From positions 2,790,001 through 2,854,000 of the forward strand of contig CM066304.1 in assembly GCA_033807695.1 (NCBI GenBank): 64,000 nucleotides of DNA, written 5' to 3'. The DNA is from Daedaleopsis sinensis. Lineage: Eukaryota > Basidiomycota > Agaricomycetes > Polyporales > Polyporaceae. The translations under genes were made by a program, and so were the position numbers. This document shows positions 48,499 to 58,974 of this stretch, in pieces. Numbering within the stretch: position 1 is the stretch's first letter; the number at the start of each line of letters is the position of its first letter. Below the pieces are notes generated by a model. It was not told the DNA's origin. It worked only from the letters and a program-made list of their open reading frames with translations, and made no database searches.

Positions 48499-50473
48499 CT
48501 AGCCCCGGGTCCGCGTGCGGCGCGGCTGTTTCCAACGGCTCCAGAACAGTGCCCACTCACCGCGGGCTGTGCGCCCTTGTGCGATCCAGTCTTCTACCTC
48601 GCCTTCGAGCTTCTGCGCAGCCTCCCAGGCGCGCGTGTGGTCGCTCCAGCTAGAAGATGAGTATTTATGAGAGAATACCTCCTCAAACGCCTTGGCACGA
48701 GGCACTTGCTGCTGAATTTTCTTCTGCACTAGCCCGAAGCCAATTGCCATGTCGACGACGTAGAGCAAGGGGTACCCACCGGCCCGGCGAGGGACGTTGG
48801 GATCAAGGGCAGTTGCCGAAGCAAAGGGGTTGCTGTTGGTGCCGGTGGAACCGGAAGGGAGACCCGGGAATAGCGCGCCGAGACGTGGCTCGGCCCGCGT
48901 AGCGTAAAACGCATAACTTGATGACGATGACGTGGACGGGGGAAGCGGAGGGGTTGGTGGGGGAGGGGATGACCCAGACCTAATGACCTCCGACACCTCC
49001 GACAGGGCGTCGGACGAAGCCGCCGAGAAATCGGAGTCGGAGAAGATGCTGCCAGCGATAGACCAGAGGGAAGGGGTACCAGGTAGCGAACCGTCTAAGT
49101 CGTTCGGTGTATCATACCGGCTCGCGGTCTGCGGAGTCGAAGGAATGGTCTGCGGAGTCGAAGGAACCGAGCTACAAGACACCAGAGTGTCAGAATCATT
49201 GCGAAGGTACGATAGCACCCCCCAGCACTGACCTGGCGTCATGAGAATCAACGTCGCTCGAGCGCACATCGTCGAACGCGACGTCGGCAGCGCGTTTCCG
49301 CGGGTTGACTGAGCCGGGCATATCGGGAGCACGGACGACCCCGATAGTCCGATAGTGTAGCTCGCCGGCCTTGAGGATGTTGCGCGGTGGAGACGTTGAC
49401 GAGCCGTGCACCCAATAGGCGAGCTGCCAGTCGTAATACTGGTAGTTCTCGGAGTCGACTTTGAACATTTTGACGAGGTCGGCGGAGTCGACAGGGTGGA
49501 ATTCGGGCCACCGTGTGTCCATGACGCGAACCGGAATGATCTGGCGAGGGCTATCGTTCTTCGACGCAGTGTCAGGACGACGACGTGAAGACAGGTTAGA
49601 GAACACCCACCTCCGCCCACCAATTCACCATGATGTCCTTCGCAGCTGCGGAGGACCGCTGTCTCCGTAGCGCCTCCCGCTCTATACGCTCGCGACGGCT
49701 CACGCTCAACGCGACCAGATCCTCTTGATAGCGAGGGGAAATTGACACGGCGTACGTTCGTCGGGGCGGGCCAGACGTTGTGGCGCGTGTAGACGCGCGC
49801 GCACTTGGCAAAGGCCCGCCGTTGAGAGCGATCTCCACCTCGTCATCGCTCGCGTCCCCGAGGACCGGTTCTTCTGCTATATCCGCATCATCTTCGTCCG
49901 GATTGGGGGATAAGCGTCGACCTGAGAGTGTATAATACATGTCAACGGCTGCGGGTGTACGGAGAAACAGGCATTTACGCTTCGTGCTCTTGACCTTGGC
50001 GCCCTTCTTGTGGTCCGAGACACGACATTGCCGCAGAGTGGGGTACTTTGCGTGCGTGGACACACAGCAAGCCTTGCAGAACCCGAAAAAGCAGTCGGCG
50101 TTGACCTTGCGACCCCCAGCACCGCTAACACGACACCCCGGACCGTTGCAACTCTGCACGCGAGCTTGATCTCTACCCTCGCGGCCCATCTTGATGTCTT
50201 TGCGCCATCGGATGTACTTGCAGGCGTTCACAGCAGGCTGCACGTTGTTGATGCACTAGATAGCAGCGGAGTACGACGTTTGACGAGCGGCTCGGGGGGA
50301 TGAGTTGGAACACGACAAGCGTAACTCACCAACTCGTACCACCAGAACTTGTGTTTGAGATCGTTTGAGCCGTGACACATGAGAGGGACACTGATCCAAC
50401 CGCTCTCACAGGAAGGGCATGGCTTGAGGTGAGAGAGGATGGTGGAGAAGTCGCCGTCGGAGGAGCTGGACAT
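48499..50473 (-). CDS. Element-encoded protein E with two cysteine clusters (589 aa)
   Basis: Four exons: 50473-50330, 50255-49611, 49540-49233, 49171-48499. The first cluster is C19-C22 (PCPSCESGW), C33 (LMCHGS), C49 and C60 around KHKFWWYE and YIRW; spacing and aromatic residues recall GRF-type zinc fingers that bind single-stranded nucleic acid. A second cluster has C84, C89, C103, C108, C111 and C112 (ADCFFGFCKACC) plus H116. Then an acidic linker and a helix (SRRERIEREALRRQRS). The third exon is Tyr/Trp-rich (YQYYDWQLAYWVH); the fourth has Ser/Pro-rich sequence with two PSTPQT repeats and a C-terminal helical segment (AWEAAQKLEGEVEDWIAQG) with a basic end. Such proteins accompany KDZ elements in mushrooms in my recollection, but no function is established here. 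Confidence 0.68.
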
Positions 50474-51797
50474 AGCACGAGTGGGGGATGTGTGAGAGCA
50501 GGGAATATTAGGTCAGAACCCGTGGTCCTATATATTGCGACGATCGTGTTAAAGCTCAGCATGTAATCAGATGATCGAGGAGGAAAGACTTATCCATTTT
50601 ACGGTACTAGAGGGCAATGGCTGTGAAATAAGGTCATCCCATTGATGACGCACACTTCAGAAGTCAGCGTTGTCACGCTAACAATGTCAAAGTAGAAGAG
50701 AGAGGTATAAAGCCCTTAAGGCATAGATGGCGCACTTAAGGAAGCCAGTGTCCAAACGGCGGGCCCTGTTGGTATGTCCACAGGTTCCTGAGCTAACCAA
50801 CGTCTATAAGTTTGCTGAGGGTGACGGATGAGATCTAGATACTACTACATACCTCGCCGTTACAGCGTGCTTGCGCGTTGCGATTGAAAGTACGTATATG
50901 TACTCTGTCGCAGTTGGACGACCAAGTTGCATGGTCATATCCACGATCTGCCACAAGACATGGGTGCCCATTGGCCTTAAGCAACACTCGCAGTTGAGGC
51001 GCTTAAGCGACAACTGGAGTCACTTAACTGCATCGAGGTGATGAGCGCACTACGGCCGACTACTGATGGCAATCCGGTACCCGGACGGATGAGTGAGTAG
51101 CGAGGCCTATACAGGGTATCGGACATGGTGAAGGAGCTACTGATGCTACTCACTATGCAGCCTCAATACTTATACTGCGAGTTGGAGGCGGGTGCATCAC
51201 TACGGATGTCTAGTTCGGTCGACACAGGTCCTTTGGGAGTAGTGCGAGGGGGATGAGATTCGTTCGTTCAAACATTGAATCACTTAAGCACTTACTGTTA
51301 GGACGCCGAGAAAGTAGGAGACCATCCTGGACTAATCCGATCCTTGGAGTCAAGTGCGAGGGAAACACGATTGAGTGAAAGAGTTCGAATCACTTAAGCA
51401 CTAATCCCTTAGACCTAGGAAACGTAGTCCACGCACCTTGTACGGCGATGGTACTATCAGACGGAATGCTGCGATGTGGACGTTGGCGAGGTATCGGCAC
51501 AAACTTGACATTGCACGTCGATATATTCAACAAGTTCGCAGGAATGTGTAAAACCTGTTGGGTAGCATCGTACCGTGCATAGCAGCATGGACACAGGTCG
51601 CGCGATAGAGCATTTGCTGGTGGTACTGACTCCTGCTAGACATGCCTGGCATGCACGTAGACACCTTAAGGAATGCGAGAAGGGCTCGTAAAGGACACCA
51701 GGATTTTGAGAGACGCTCTGAGGAAGAGGAGGAGGAGAAGGGAGAGGCAAAGTGAGTCCTATGACATCATTCCCGCGCTGCTCGAGTCCTCCATCAA
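50474..51797. other. Right subterminal non-coding region of the element
   Basis: No gene. Contains seven CTTAAG words and two related segments ending TTCGAATCACTTAAGCACT or similar (around 51270-51290 and 51383-51402). TATATATTGCG near 50530 may be the TATA element of protein E. Confidence 0.55.
50715..51670. repeat. Right cluster of CTTAAG palindromes
   Basis: Copies at 50715, 50735, 50976, 51002, 51283, 51393 and 51665; two share the context AATCACTTAAGCACT. Confidence 0.75.
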
Positions 51798-51904
51798 TCC
51801 ATCACCGCCCACCCGCCTCCTCCTCCCCCGTGCCTGGTATCCGCCATCATCCGCCGGAAGTCCGCCGGATCCGGCGGAAACTGCCCCATGGTGCTGGTAA
51901 TTTG
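51798..51904 (-). repeat. Right terminal inverted repeat
   Basis: Reverse complement begins CAAATTACCAGCACCATGG and aligns with the left end from base 1. The palindrome TCCGCCGGATCCGGCGGA is at 51861-51878. Relative to the left end it carries an extra 11-bp partial repeat (CCGCCGGAAGT at 51851-51861), then the shared TGATGGCGGA and GGGTGGGCGGTGATGGA blocks. Confidence 0.85.
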
Positions 51905-51912
51905 GCGTGATC
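51905..51912. repeat. Right target-site duplication GCGTGATC
   Basis: Second copy of the 8-bp sequence found at 36994-37001. Confidence 0.85.
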
Positions 51913-54900
51913 AGACCGCGCACGGCCGCGGAAGAACGCAGCGCTCTGTCAGCGCGGACGGCCGCACTTGCGCGTGATTGGACTGAGCGAGATGCACGGG
52001 CTCCCTGGGTCCCCTGCCAGTGGCAGGGGCGGCGGGGGAACGCCTCGGCGCACTGCGTCGCGGTGTGAACGCGGTGCCTGTCTGGGCGAGTAGCCAGGAG
52101 CTTGTAGGATAGGTGCCTAGCGATGATGGGAGGGCGAGGGCGATGGTGGGGGCGAATGGAAGGTCGGACGGGTCCGAGGCGTAGGGACCCGTGGCGAGCT
52201 GCTTCGCGTGCTTGGCGGACGGACGCATTGACGAGGAGACGGGCTCGCTGCTAGTACGCACGTTTCTTCTGGTGCGAGCATATCGCCCGATGTGGGACCG
52301 AGGGTGTGCGAGGAGAGGTCAGCGGACGTGTATGCACGATGGCACAGAACGGAGATGAGGGGACTCCATAACACAAGGCCGGGCGCGTCCGAGAGAAGGT
52401 GCAGGCGGAGGGGCCTCCTGACGCCAGTTTGCGTGGGCATGACCAGCTGTGAGTCCGATGCGCTGTGCGCCCCGATTGTGGCTTCCTCAGACTGCAGATG
52501 TAATACAGCCCGCCGCGCACAACCACACGCAGTCGCAGATTCAGTCAACGGCCAATGGTCAGTGGCAGCTCACAGCTCGGCCGACACGGGCCCCGAGTGC
52601 GAGATGCCACGCGAGCCGACGAGTCCGAAAGCGCGGACCCTCCGTGCGCGGCTTGAGGCGGGAGTGCGGCGAGCGTGGATCCGTGTGGGACTTCGGCAGC
52701 CGCCCGCGTTATCGAGCATGGACTCGCGTGCGGATGGTCGCCCATGATCATTGACAATGATGCACAGGCGGTGGATGGGACGGCGCTGCACGACCCTGGG
52801 GCGGGCGATGGACGTCAATGAATGGCGGACCACTCAGCACACGTGGGACCAGGCGCAGGGAGGTCCGCCGTTACGGATGCCGACGGTACTGAATTGTGCA
52901 CTGTCAAATTCATGTCGGGATGAGGACATGCGATATCGGACCGCCCTTGAGGCCTGGGGCCAGAGGATTGTTTCGTAGGCTCGCGACGAGATACAAGGCG
53001 TAGATGCCTTTAGAGCTTAGGGATGTGTGGGGATGTGCACAACGGTGGCCAGCCCAGCACAGACAGCACTAGCTCCGGCACACCGTACGCTGCTGCAGGC
53101 CATCGCAGGCGCGAGCGAGAACAAGGGTGGCAGGAAGGGCCCCACCGGCAGTCCGAGGCTGCGGACGCCTCCGGGGTTCGCTGTTCAGTCAGGAGCTTCG
53201 GCGGGCACACCGAGGCCGGCGTGCCACCGCGGGGGTACTCCTGCCGTCTGCGGCCGCGAGGGGCATGCAGCGTGCGTCATGGGGCGTGCATGCGGGAGCG
53301 GGACGGCGCGCGCGGGGGGTTCGCTGACTTGCGATGCCCGAGGGCACAGTGCAATTAGGCGAGATGCGGAACGAAGGGCGCGCGGGCCCAGAGGAGAAGA
53401 TCACGAACGCGCAGGAGCGCGAACGGAAGGGCATGGAGGCATTAGGGGACCGTCGCCCGTGCCCCCGGCGGCCGCTGGAGTCTGGGTAGCTGCAATGAGG
53501 GAAACCGAAGCTTATGTTGGCGCCCGTAGATAGCACATACTCACCAGCGCATTGAGTTAAGTCGTGGCGAAGTTGGCTTCAGCGAACCGCCGCGAGAGTG
53601 GCCAGTCACTAGCCAGGGACGGCAGAGCAATGAAGGTCGATTGGGCCAGGCCCATGAACGTTTGAACGTTTGAACCGTCTTTGCCGACCTTCTGCTTGAC
53701 TTTGTATTTCAAACAGATCACTCACAGCGCGGTGACGACATTTCATAGTCATCGAGAAAGAAAGACGATACGCCCATTCGTCGAAGGTGCCTCAAGGTTG
53801 GTTGTCGGATGTCCGTAGCTAGCACCGCCGATAACCCTCGATAGCCAGGCGTGTCGCACGGAAGGTTCGTGTAGCCACCGTAGCGCGTCGACGGTCGATA
53901 TTGCGGCGTGTTAGAACTTACGACGGAGAGACGCGCGGATTGCAAATGCATCAGCGACATGATAGAGGTGAGACGAGAAACGCGGTACCTGCTAGTAACC
54001 ATGCGGCTCGCATTATTCTGATCGCACGCAGCGTGCGTTCAAGTTGCTTCGCGCGACGACTGCGCGGAAGCGACGCTGAGTGTTGCGCCAGGACCCGCTT
54101 GAAAGAAGCGGGTGGTTTGGTATTGGCACGCAAATAGCGATGCGACGTTGCGGAGCCGCGCTGGAGTGGCTAGCGCGATCGTCGCATATTCTGGTCCAAG
54201 TCGCCGGCATAGTGAGACAAGAATATTTGCTGTCCTGCGATATATTTAGTAAGCGTGCCCCTAAAAATACACGGTGATGCAAGAATAGACCTCGTCTGAA
54301 TTTATGCACTCACCCATTGGACGGCAAAAATACGAAACTGGGGTTAGCAGAAGGACGGGCATCTGAAGACCGTAAGTACTAAGAGACGGGGTTTGTGGGC
54401 GATTCGGATGACTGCGGGGCCACGGTAGCGGCGCACGGACCACCGGCGCTGCTTCTCGGCACTGACGCCGTGTCAGATCTGGATCTCACCACCATTCGCT
54501 TGCCGAACACCGCGGCGCCCCGTGCCGAAGATAAAGTTTTCCGGGCCGGGCCGGGCTGATGACGGAGAGGCGGGACTGCGCAGCGGCATGGACGGACGGC
54601 GGGGGCTGAGGGATGCCGAGAGCTTGCAGGAGGCCGCGGGTTGGGACGAAGAGGATGATCTGGGCCGGCGATAGGGAGCATTTGGGCTCGCAAGGGACAG
54701 ACAGCGTCATGGGGAATCTCCCGGGGCACATGGGATGTTAGCAGCCGTGGATGCCACGGGCCATAGGGATGAGAAAGCCAAGTCAGCAGACGAGATCGCG
54801 GGGAAGAAGAGGAGAGTTCGACGAGGCACGGTGGACGGTCGGTGTGAATGCAGCTGGACGCAGCGCGGACGGAGGGGTTCGTGTGGTGGGAGGGCCGGAG

Positions 54901-55313
54901 AGGGAGAAGATTTGATGAGATAGCCGGGGGGGCGAGTGCGATCTACGCGCGCGGCGGCCTCGGGAGGCGACGGAGAGCGGCTGGCGCGGTGCTGGGCAGC
55001 GTTTGGGCGTCGGGCACGGCTCGGACGGGGGCGAGTGGGAGAACGCAGGGAGGACGGCGGCTGCTGCGCATTCACGGCATCTGCGCGGTTGCAGTTGTGT
55101 GACTGGCAGGAGCATCGAAGGAGCTCCGACCACGGCGTTTGCGGTCGCTGCCCATCCATATGTCCCATTTCGCCCGAGCGTCATCTCCTCTCTCTTCATC
55201 TTCCCCCTCCAGCTCCCCTCTCCCCCTCTCTCCCTTGCCCCCCTGCCCCCGCCGTCCCGCACGCCCCGCACCCGCGCACACTCCCGCACACTCCGAGCAC
55301 CCCGCACAGCGCA
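51913..55313. other. Gene-free stretch; right flank of the transposon and MADS gene promoter
   Basis: 51913-53530 is GC-rich with overlapping chance frames, like 33903-36993. From 53530 the composition is more balanced; a minus-strand frame at 53718-54002 was considered but has no motif or splice support. 55180-55310 is a CT-rich and then CA/CG-rich leader directly before the ATG at 55314, typical of fungal 5' untranslated regions. Confidence 0.45.
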
Positions 55314-58300
55314 ATGGGGAGACGAAAGATTGAGATTCAGCCCATTACGGTACGTCCCTCGTCCGCCTGGAAATAGCGCAGCGGCGGTGTCCAAGTATAA
55401 GACGCTGTCCGACGCCGTGTCCAGGTGCCTTCTCGTTCTCGCCGACGCGCTGCTTATTCTTGCCCGCTCATAATAGCACGAACGGAATCGTTCTGTCACC
55501 TTTTTAAAGGTCTGTCGCTATAAATATGTCATTCTCTTGGCATCTACTTAGCACGCGCGGTCCCTCGCCAACGCCCTCAGCGCAAGAACGGCCTCTTCAA
55601 AAAGGCGTACGAGCTCGGTGTCCTCTGCTCCGTCGACGTCGCCGTCATCATCTTCGGTGAGTCCCACCCCGCCCCGACCCCTTTCTTTTCGACCGCAGTC
55701 GCGCAGCCGTCCGGCGCCCATCTCCAACACCCCAGAACCATGGTTAAACGACCGACGACGTCTTCCCATCTCTGCGGACAGCCTGGCCCCATCGCGACAG
55801 GATTCGCCCCTAGTTTCCGAGGGGCAGCGAGATTGCCCGTCTTTGCCCCGACCGACCACTGTTCGTCGTCGTCGTCGTCGTCGCAGCCCCCTCTCACCGT
55901 GCATGGCAGGCATGTGTCGCGGCCCTTCTCCAGATCGCTGTTAGCCGGAATGCCCGTTGAGAAGTTTTGACTGCACGCGTCCTGCTCGCATTCATGGCAC
56001 TGCACCGCTTTGTACAGGACACTGACGATTCTCGCTGTCACCAGAGGAACGGCCTGGTCATCATGCAAAGCTCTATCAGTACTGCTCTACCGATGTCAAC
56101 GGCATGGTGTCTCGCCATATCCGCGTAAGTGGCTTTTTTCTACCATCTCTCATGCGATCACACGGCCCTTTTATCAGTTTGACGGAGAACGGGACACAAA
56201 GGGTCCTCCCGACTACAACAACACCAAGCGTGTCGACGAACCCGTAGACGACGAGGACGATGAAATGGACGACGATGACCCCTCACAAAAGCGCCGCGAC
56301 GGCACGAAGAGCGTAAAGGTCAAGTCAGAAGCCCAAAACAACAGCATCGTGCCCATACGGCCAGGACCCGATGTCTCAACGAGCCCAGAAGTGAGAAAAG
56401 GCCGCATACACGCAGCTTGCGAACCCATGCTAATCCGTGCTCCAACGACCAGCTTGACTACCGGTCCAACCTCCGCGTCTCGCCCACCGCGAGCACGTCA
56501 TCGTCCTCCCTGCCAATCTCCGGCGAACGGCACACGTCCGCAATCACCTCCGCGACGCGCAGCGTGCCGATAAGCAGCACCGCAAAACGCCCGCGGCTCG
56601 GCATTGACGACGGGGGCGGCGGCGGCGGGCACCTCCACTCCGCGCCCGCCTCGCTCACCTCGGGCTCTAACCACCACCCCGCCGGCAACAGCCCGACGTT
56701 CCCCTTCCAGCTGAGCGTCGACCTCCCGTCGTCATACTCGTCCTCGAGCATCCCCTCGCTCTCGCATCTGCACTCGTCGCACCCGAGCCTCTCGCTCTAC
56801 CCCGGGGGCATGGCGAACCTCATGAGCGGCCCCGGCGCGTCCTTTCTCCAGCAGTTCGGGCAGGGGCAAGGGCACGGGCAGGGCCAGGCCCCGACGCTCC
56901 GCGCCGTGACCTTCCCGCACCCGTCCCAGTCCCAGTCGCCGTTCTCCCCGCACGGGCACCCGCAGGCCCAGAGCCTGTTCGGGCGCAGCGCGAACGCCGG
57001 GCACGGGCCGAATAGCGCCGGGCTCTTCGCGGAGCTGCTGGGCTCTGCGGGCGAGGGCGCGCACGCGGGGGCGGGCGGCGGGGGCGGTGGGGGCGGCCAG
57101 TTCCCCGGGTTCGACTGGCCGGTGCACTCGGCGCAGTCGCAGCAGGGGACGCAGGGACAGCATGAGAACGGTACGTACCCGCTCACTCACTCGCCGCACT
57201 CCTCGCGCTCCGTGTCTGTTCGCCCTCGACGGGCCTTCGCTTCGACTGTTCTGCTCTGCTCTGTCGGTGGTGCCCAGGGCGCTCGCTGCCCGCTGTGCCG
57301 CGGGCGTGGGCGCGGGAGCGGCGTGGGGCTGCTCTGGGTCTGCTTGAGCCTATCCGCTATTCCGCCCCCCGTCTCGCGCTCCACGTTCGTATCCCCACGC
57401 ATGTGCACATACCCGTGCCCCCTCCATTCCTCTCCTCCTCTTCTCCTCACCCGCGACACACGCACCGCTCACGCGCCCCGTTCTCGTGCCCGCCGGTCCT
57501 CCCATGGCCTGTGCTCTGCGCTGTGTACGCGCAGCCGCGGGCTCGTGCGGGCGAGGGACATCCGTTCTCCCGCCCGCACGTTCCCGCGCGTGCGCAGAGC
57601 GGAGCACACGAGAACGGGAGGGCGCGAGGCCGGCCACGACGCGAGTGACGTATGCGTGCGCCGTTTGGCCGCGCGCGTTCTCACAGCGACCCGCTTCGCA
57701 ATTTCTCCCGTGTGCGTGCACGCCTTCTTCCCGGGGCTCTGCGTGTGCGGCTGCGGCTGCTCCAGATCTCCGTCTCCGTCTGCGGCTCTCGATGAGTCAT
57801 TGACAGGCTGGAAGACTCTCTTGTGGATGTGCGTGCATGCGCGTGCGGCGCTGGTTCCGTCCGGGCCCCGTTTGGGGTGCGCGATTACGGTCCCCGTCGC
57901 GCTTCCTTTTGCGTTGGCTCGCCGTTGGCTGCGGGCGCTCCGTACTTCCTGTCTGGGGCTCCTGCCTCCTTCCTCCCTGGACCTGTCGGGCGCATCCGTA
58001 CTAGGCTGATCGCTGACCCCCACGTTCTCCCCTTTCACACCAGGCACGTCGCACAGCTCGACGTCCAACGACAGCAACTGGTTCGACATCTTCAGCGGAT
58101 CCGCCACGAGCACAAACGGCGGAAACGACGGCGGCGGTGGCGGCGGCGGAGGAGGAGGAGGTGGGGGAGGGGGACGAGGCGGATCGGCGTCGGGGCTCGC
58201 GCTGCCGCCGCCCGTGCCGCCGCTGAACAGCGCGCGGTTCGGGATGTCGCCCGGGATGGGCCGCAAGCGGCTGCGCGACGAGGGCGTCGGGAGCGACAGC

Positions 58301-58369
58301 GGGGACAGCGACGAGCTGCGGAGAGAGCGCGAGCGCGGCGAGGTGAACGGCGGGGACAGGAAGAGCTAG
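55314..58369 (+). CDS. MADS-box transcription factor, MEF2/Rlm1 type (493 aa)
   Basis: Nuclear DNA-binding dimer; fungal relatives Rlm1 and Smp1 act under MAP kinases in cell-wall integrity and osmotic stress. Seven exons: 55314-55349, 55477-55509, 55581-55656, 56045-56124, 56178-56390, 56453-57170, 58044-58369. The MADS domain is split over four exons: [51 protein letters not shown], followed by [17 protein letters not shown] in place of the MEF2 domain. After it come an acidic stretch ([11 protein letters not shown]), Ser-rich, Gln/Gly/His-rich and poly-Gly segments, and a basic end (GRKRLRDEG). The MADS domain starts at residue 1, as in MEF2. The 873-bp last intron is very long for this locus and stays open in one frame, so unseen exons or an alternative end are possible. 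Confidence 0.92.
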
Positions 58370-58974
58370 CCGCGGCGGCACGTCGAGAGGAGAGTGCGCG
58401 TGGGCTCTGGGCACTGGGTACTGGGCACTGAGCACTGGGAGAGGACGGTGCGCTCGGAGGCCTGAGGGCCAGCTGCCGCGCGTGGTCGGTCGCGCTGTCT
58501 GTCGGGGCGACGGGCGGGGCTTGCCCGCGATGCGTGCGAGGCACTGCAGCACCTGTAGAGCTGCTGTCGGCGTTCGCAGAGCCCCAGGTGTGGCACGGGG
58601 CCGACGCCCAGCCACTCGCACCTCGCACCAGTCCCAGAACCGTAATCGTCGTGATGCTGTGTATACATACAACTTGTACATCCGTAACTATAGGCACCCT
58701 GGACTTTGTATAAGGCTAGTAGTACACGTTTACTATATGTATCTGCGACGCTTGCATACCGCTATCGGTGTCGCGCATGCATGCGCCCTGGTCCTTGTCC
58801 CGATTCGATGCGGCGTCCAAGTCTTGCGTCCGAGAACTCCGCGTTTCCGAGTCTGGCACAACGTGCGCGGCAACCTCATTCACCGTTCGAAGGCCCAACC
58901 GTCCTAACGTTCAACGCTCGATTTCCAACGCTTCAAGCCCAACCTCCGGAGTACTCGTGCTCAGACCTCAGGTC
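58370..58974. other. Intergenic, convergent 3' ends
   Basis: Between the MADS stop and the stop of the next minus-strand gene. Tandem GGGCACTGGGTACTGGGCACT repeats near 58411-58440. No gene seen. Confidence 0.5.

Larger units (their letters stand above)
37002..51904. mobile_element. 14.9 kb KDZ-superfamily DNA transposon with cargo genes
   Basis: The element is bounded by 8-bp direct repeats and imperfect terminal inverted repeats of about 100 bp. It encodes a KDZ-type transposase (39144-41521, +), a 265-aa protein (37892-38854, +), and minus-strand genes at 41980-42717, 43542-47197, a possible fragment at 47794-48285, and 48499-50473. The + genes fill the left third and the - genes the right two thirds, so the two sets converge at 41.5-42.0 kb. 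All inside genes have their own spliceosomal introns. Around 28 CTTAAG words occur inside against about 3 noticed in the other 49 kb. 8-bp duplications and this transposase class are known for Zisupton/KDZ elements. The coding capacity looks intact, so the copy may be recent or still mobile; that is inference. Confidence 0.88.

Noticed and set aside
51380..51400. GAGTTCGAATC resembling a tRNA B box
   Set aside because: No A box or cloverleaf upstream; it is part of the repeated context of a CTTAAG word.
37002..51904. TET/JBP-type dioxygenase, often linked to KDZ elements
   Set aside because: I looked for the HxD...H iron-binding pattern in all cargo genes and saw nothing convincing.
53718..54002. 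Minus-strand 94-codon frame
   Set aside because: No motif, no neighbouring exons with matching phase; composition neutral, so not supported.
57173..58009. Reading the MADS frame straight through the long intron
   Set aside because: Translation there is Arg/Ser/Cys-rich and unlike the flanks; GTACGT and CACCAG borders join the two clear coding parts in phase.
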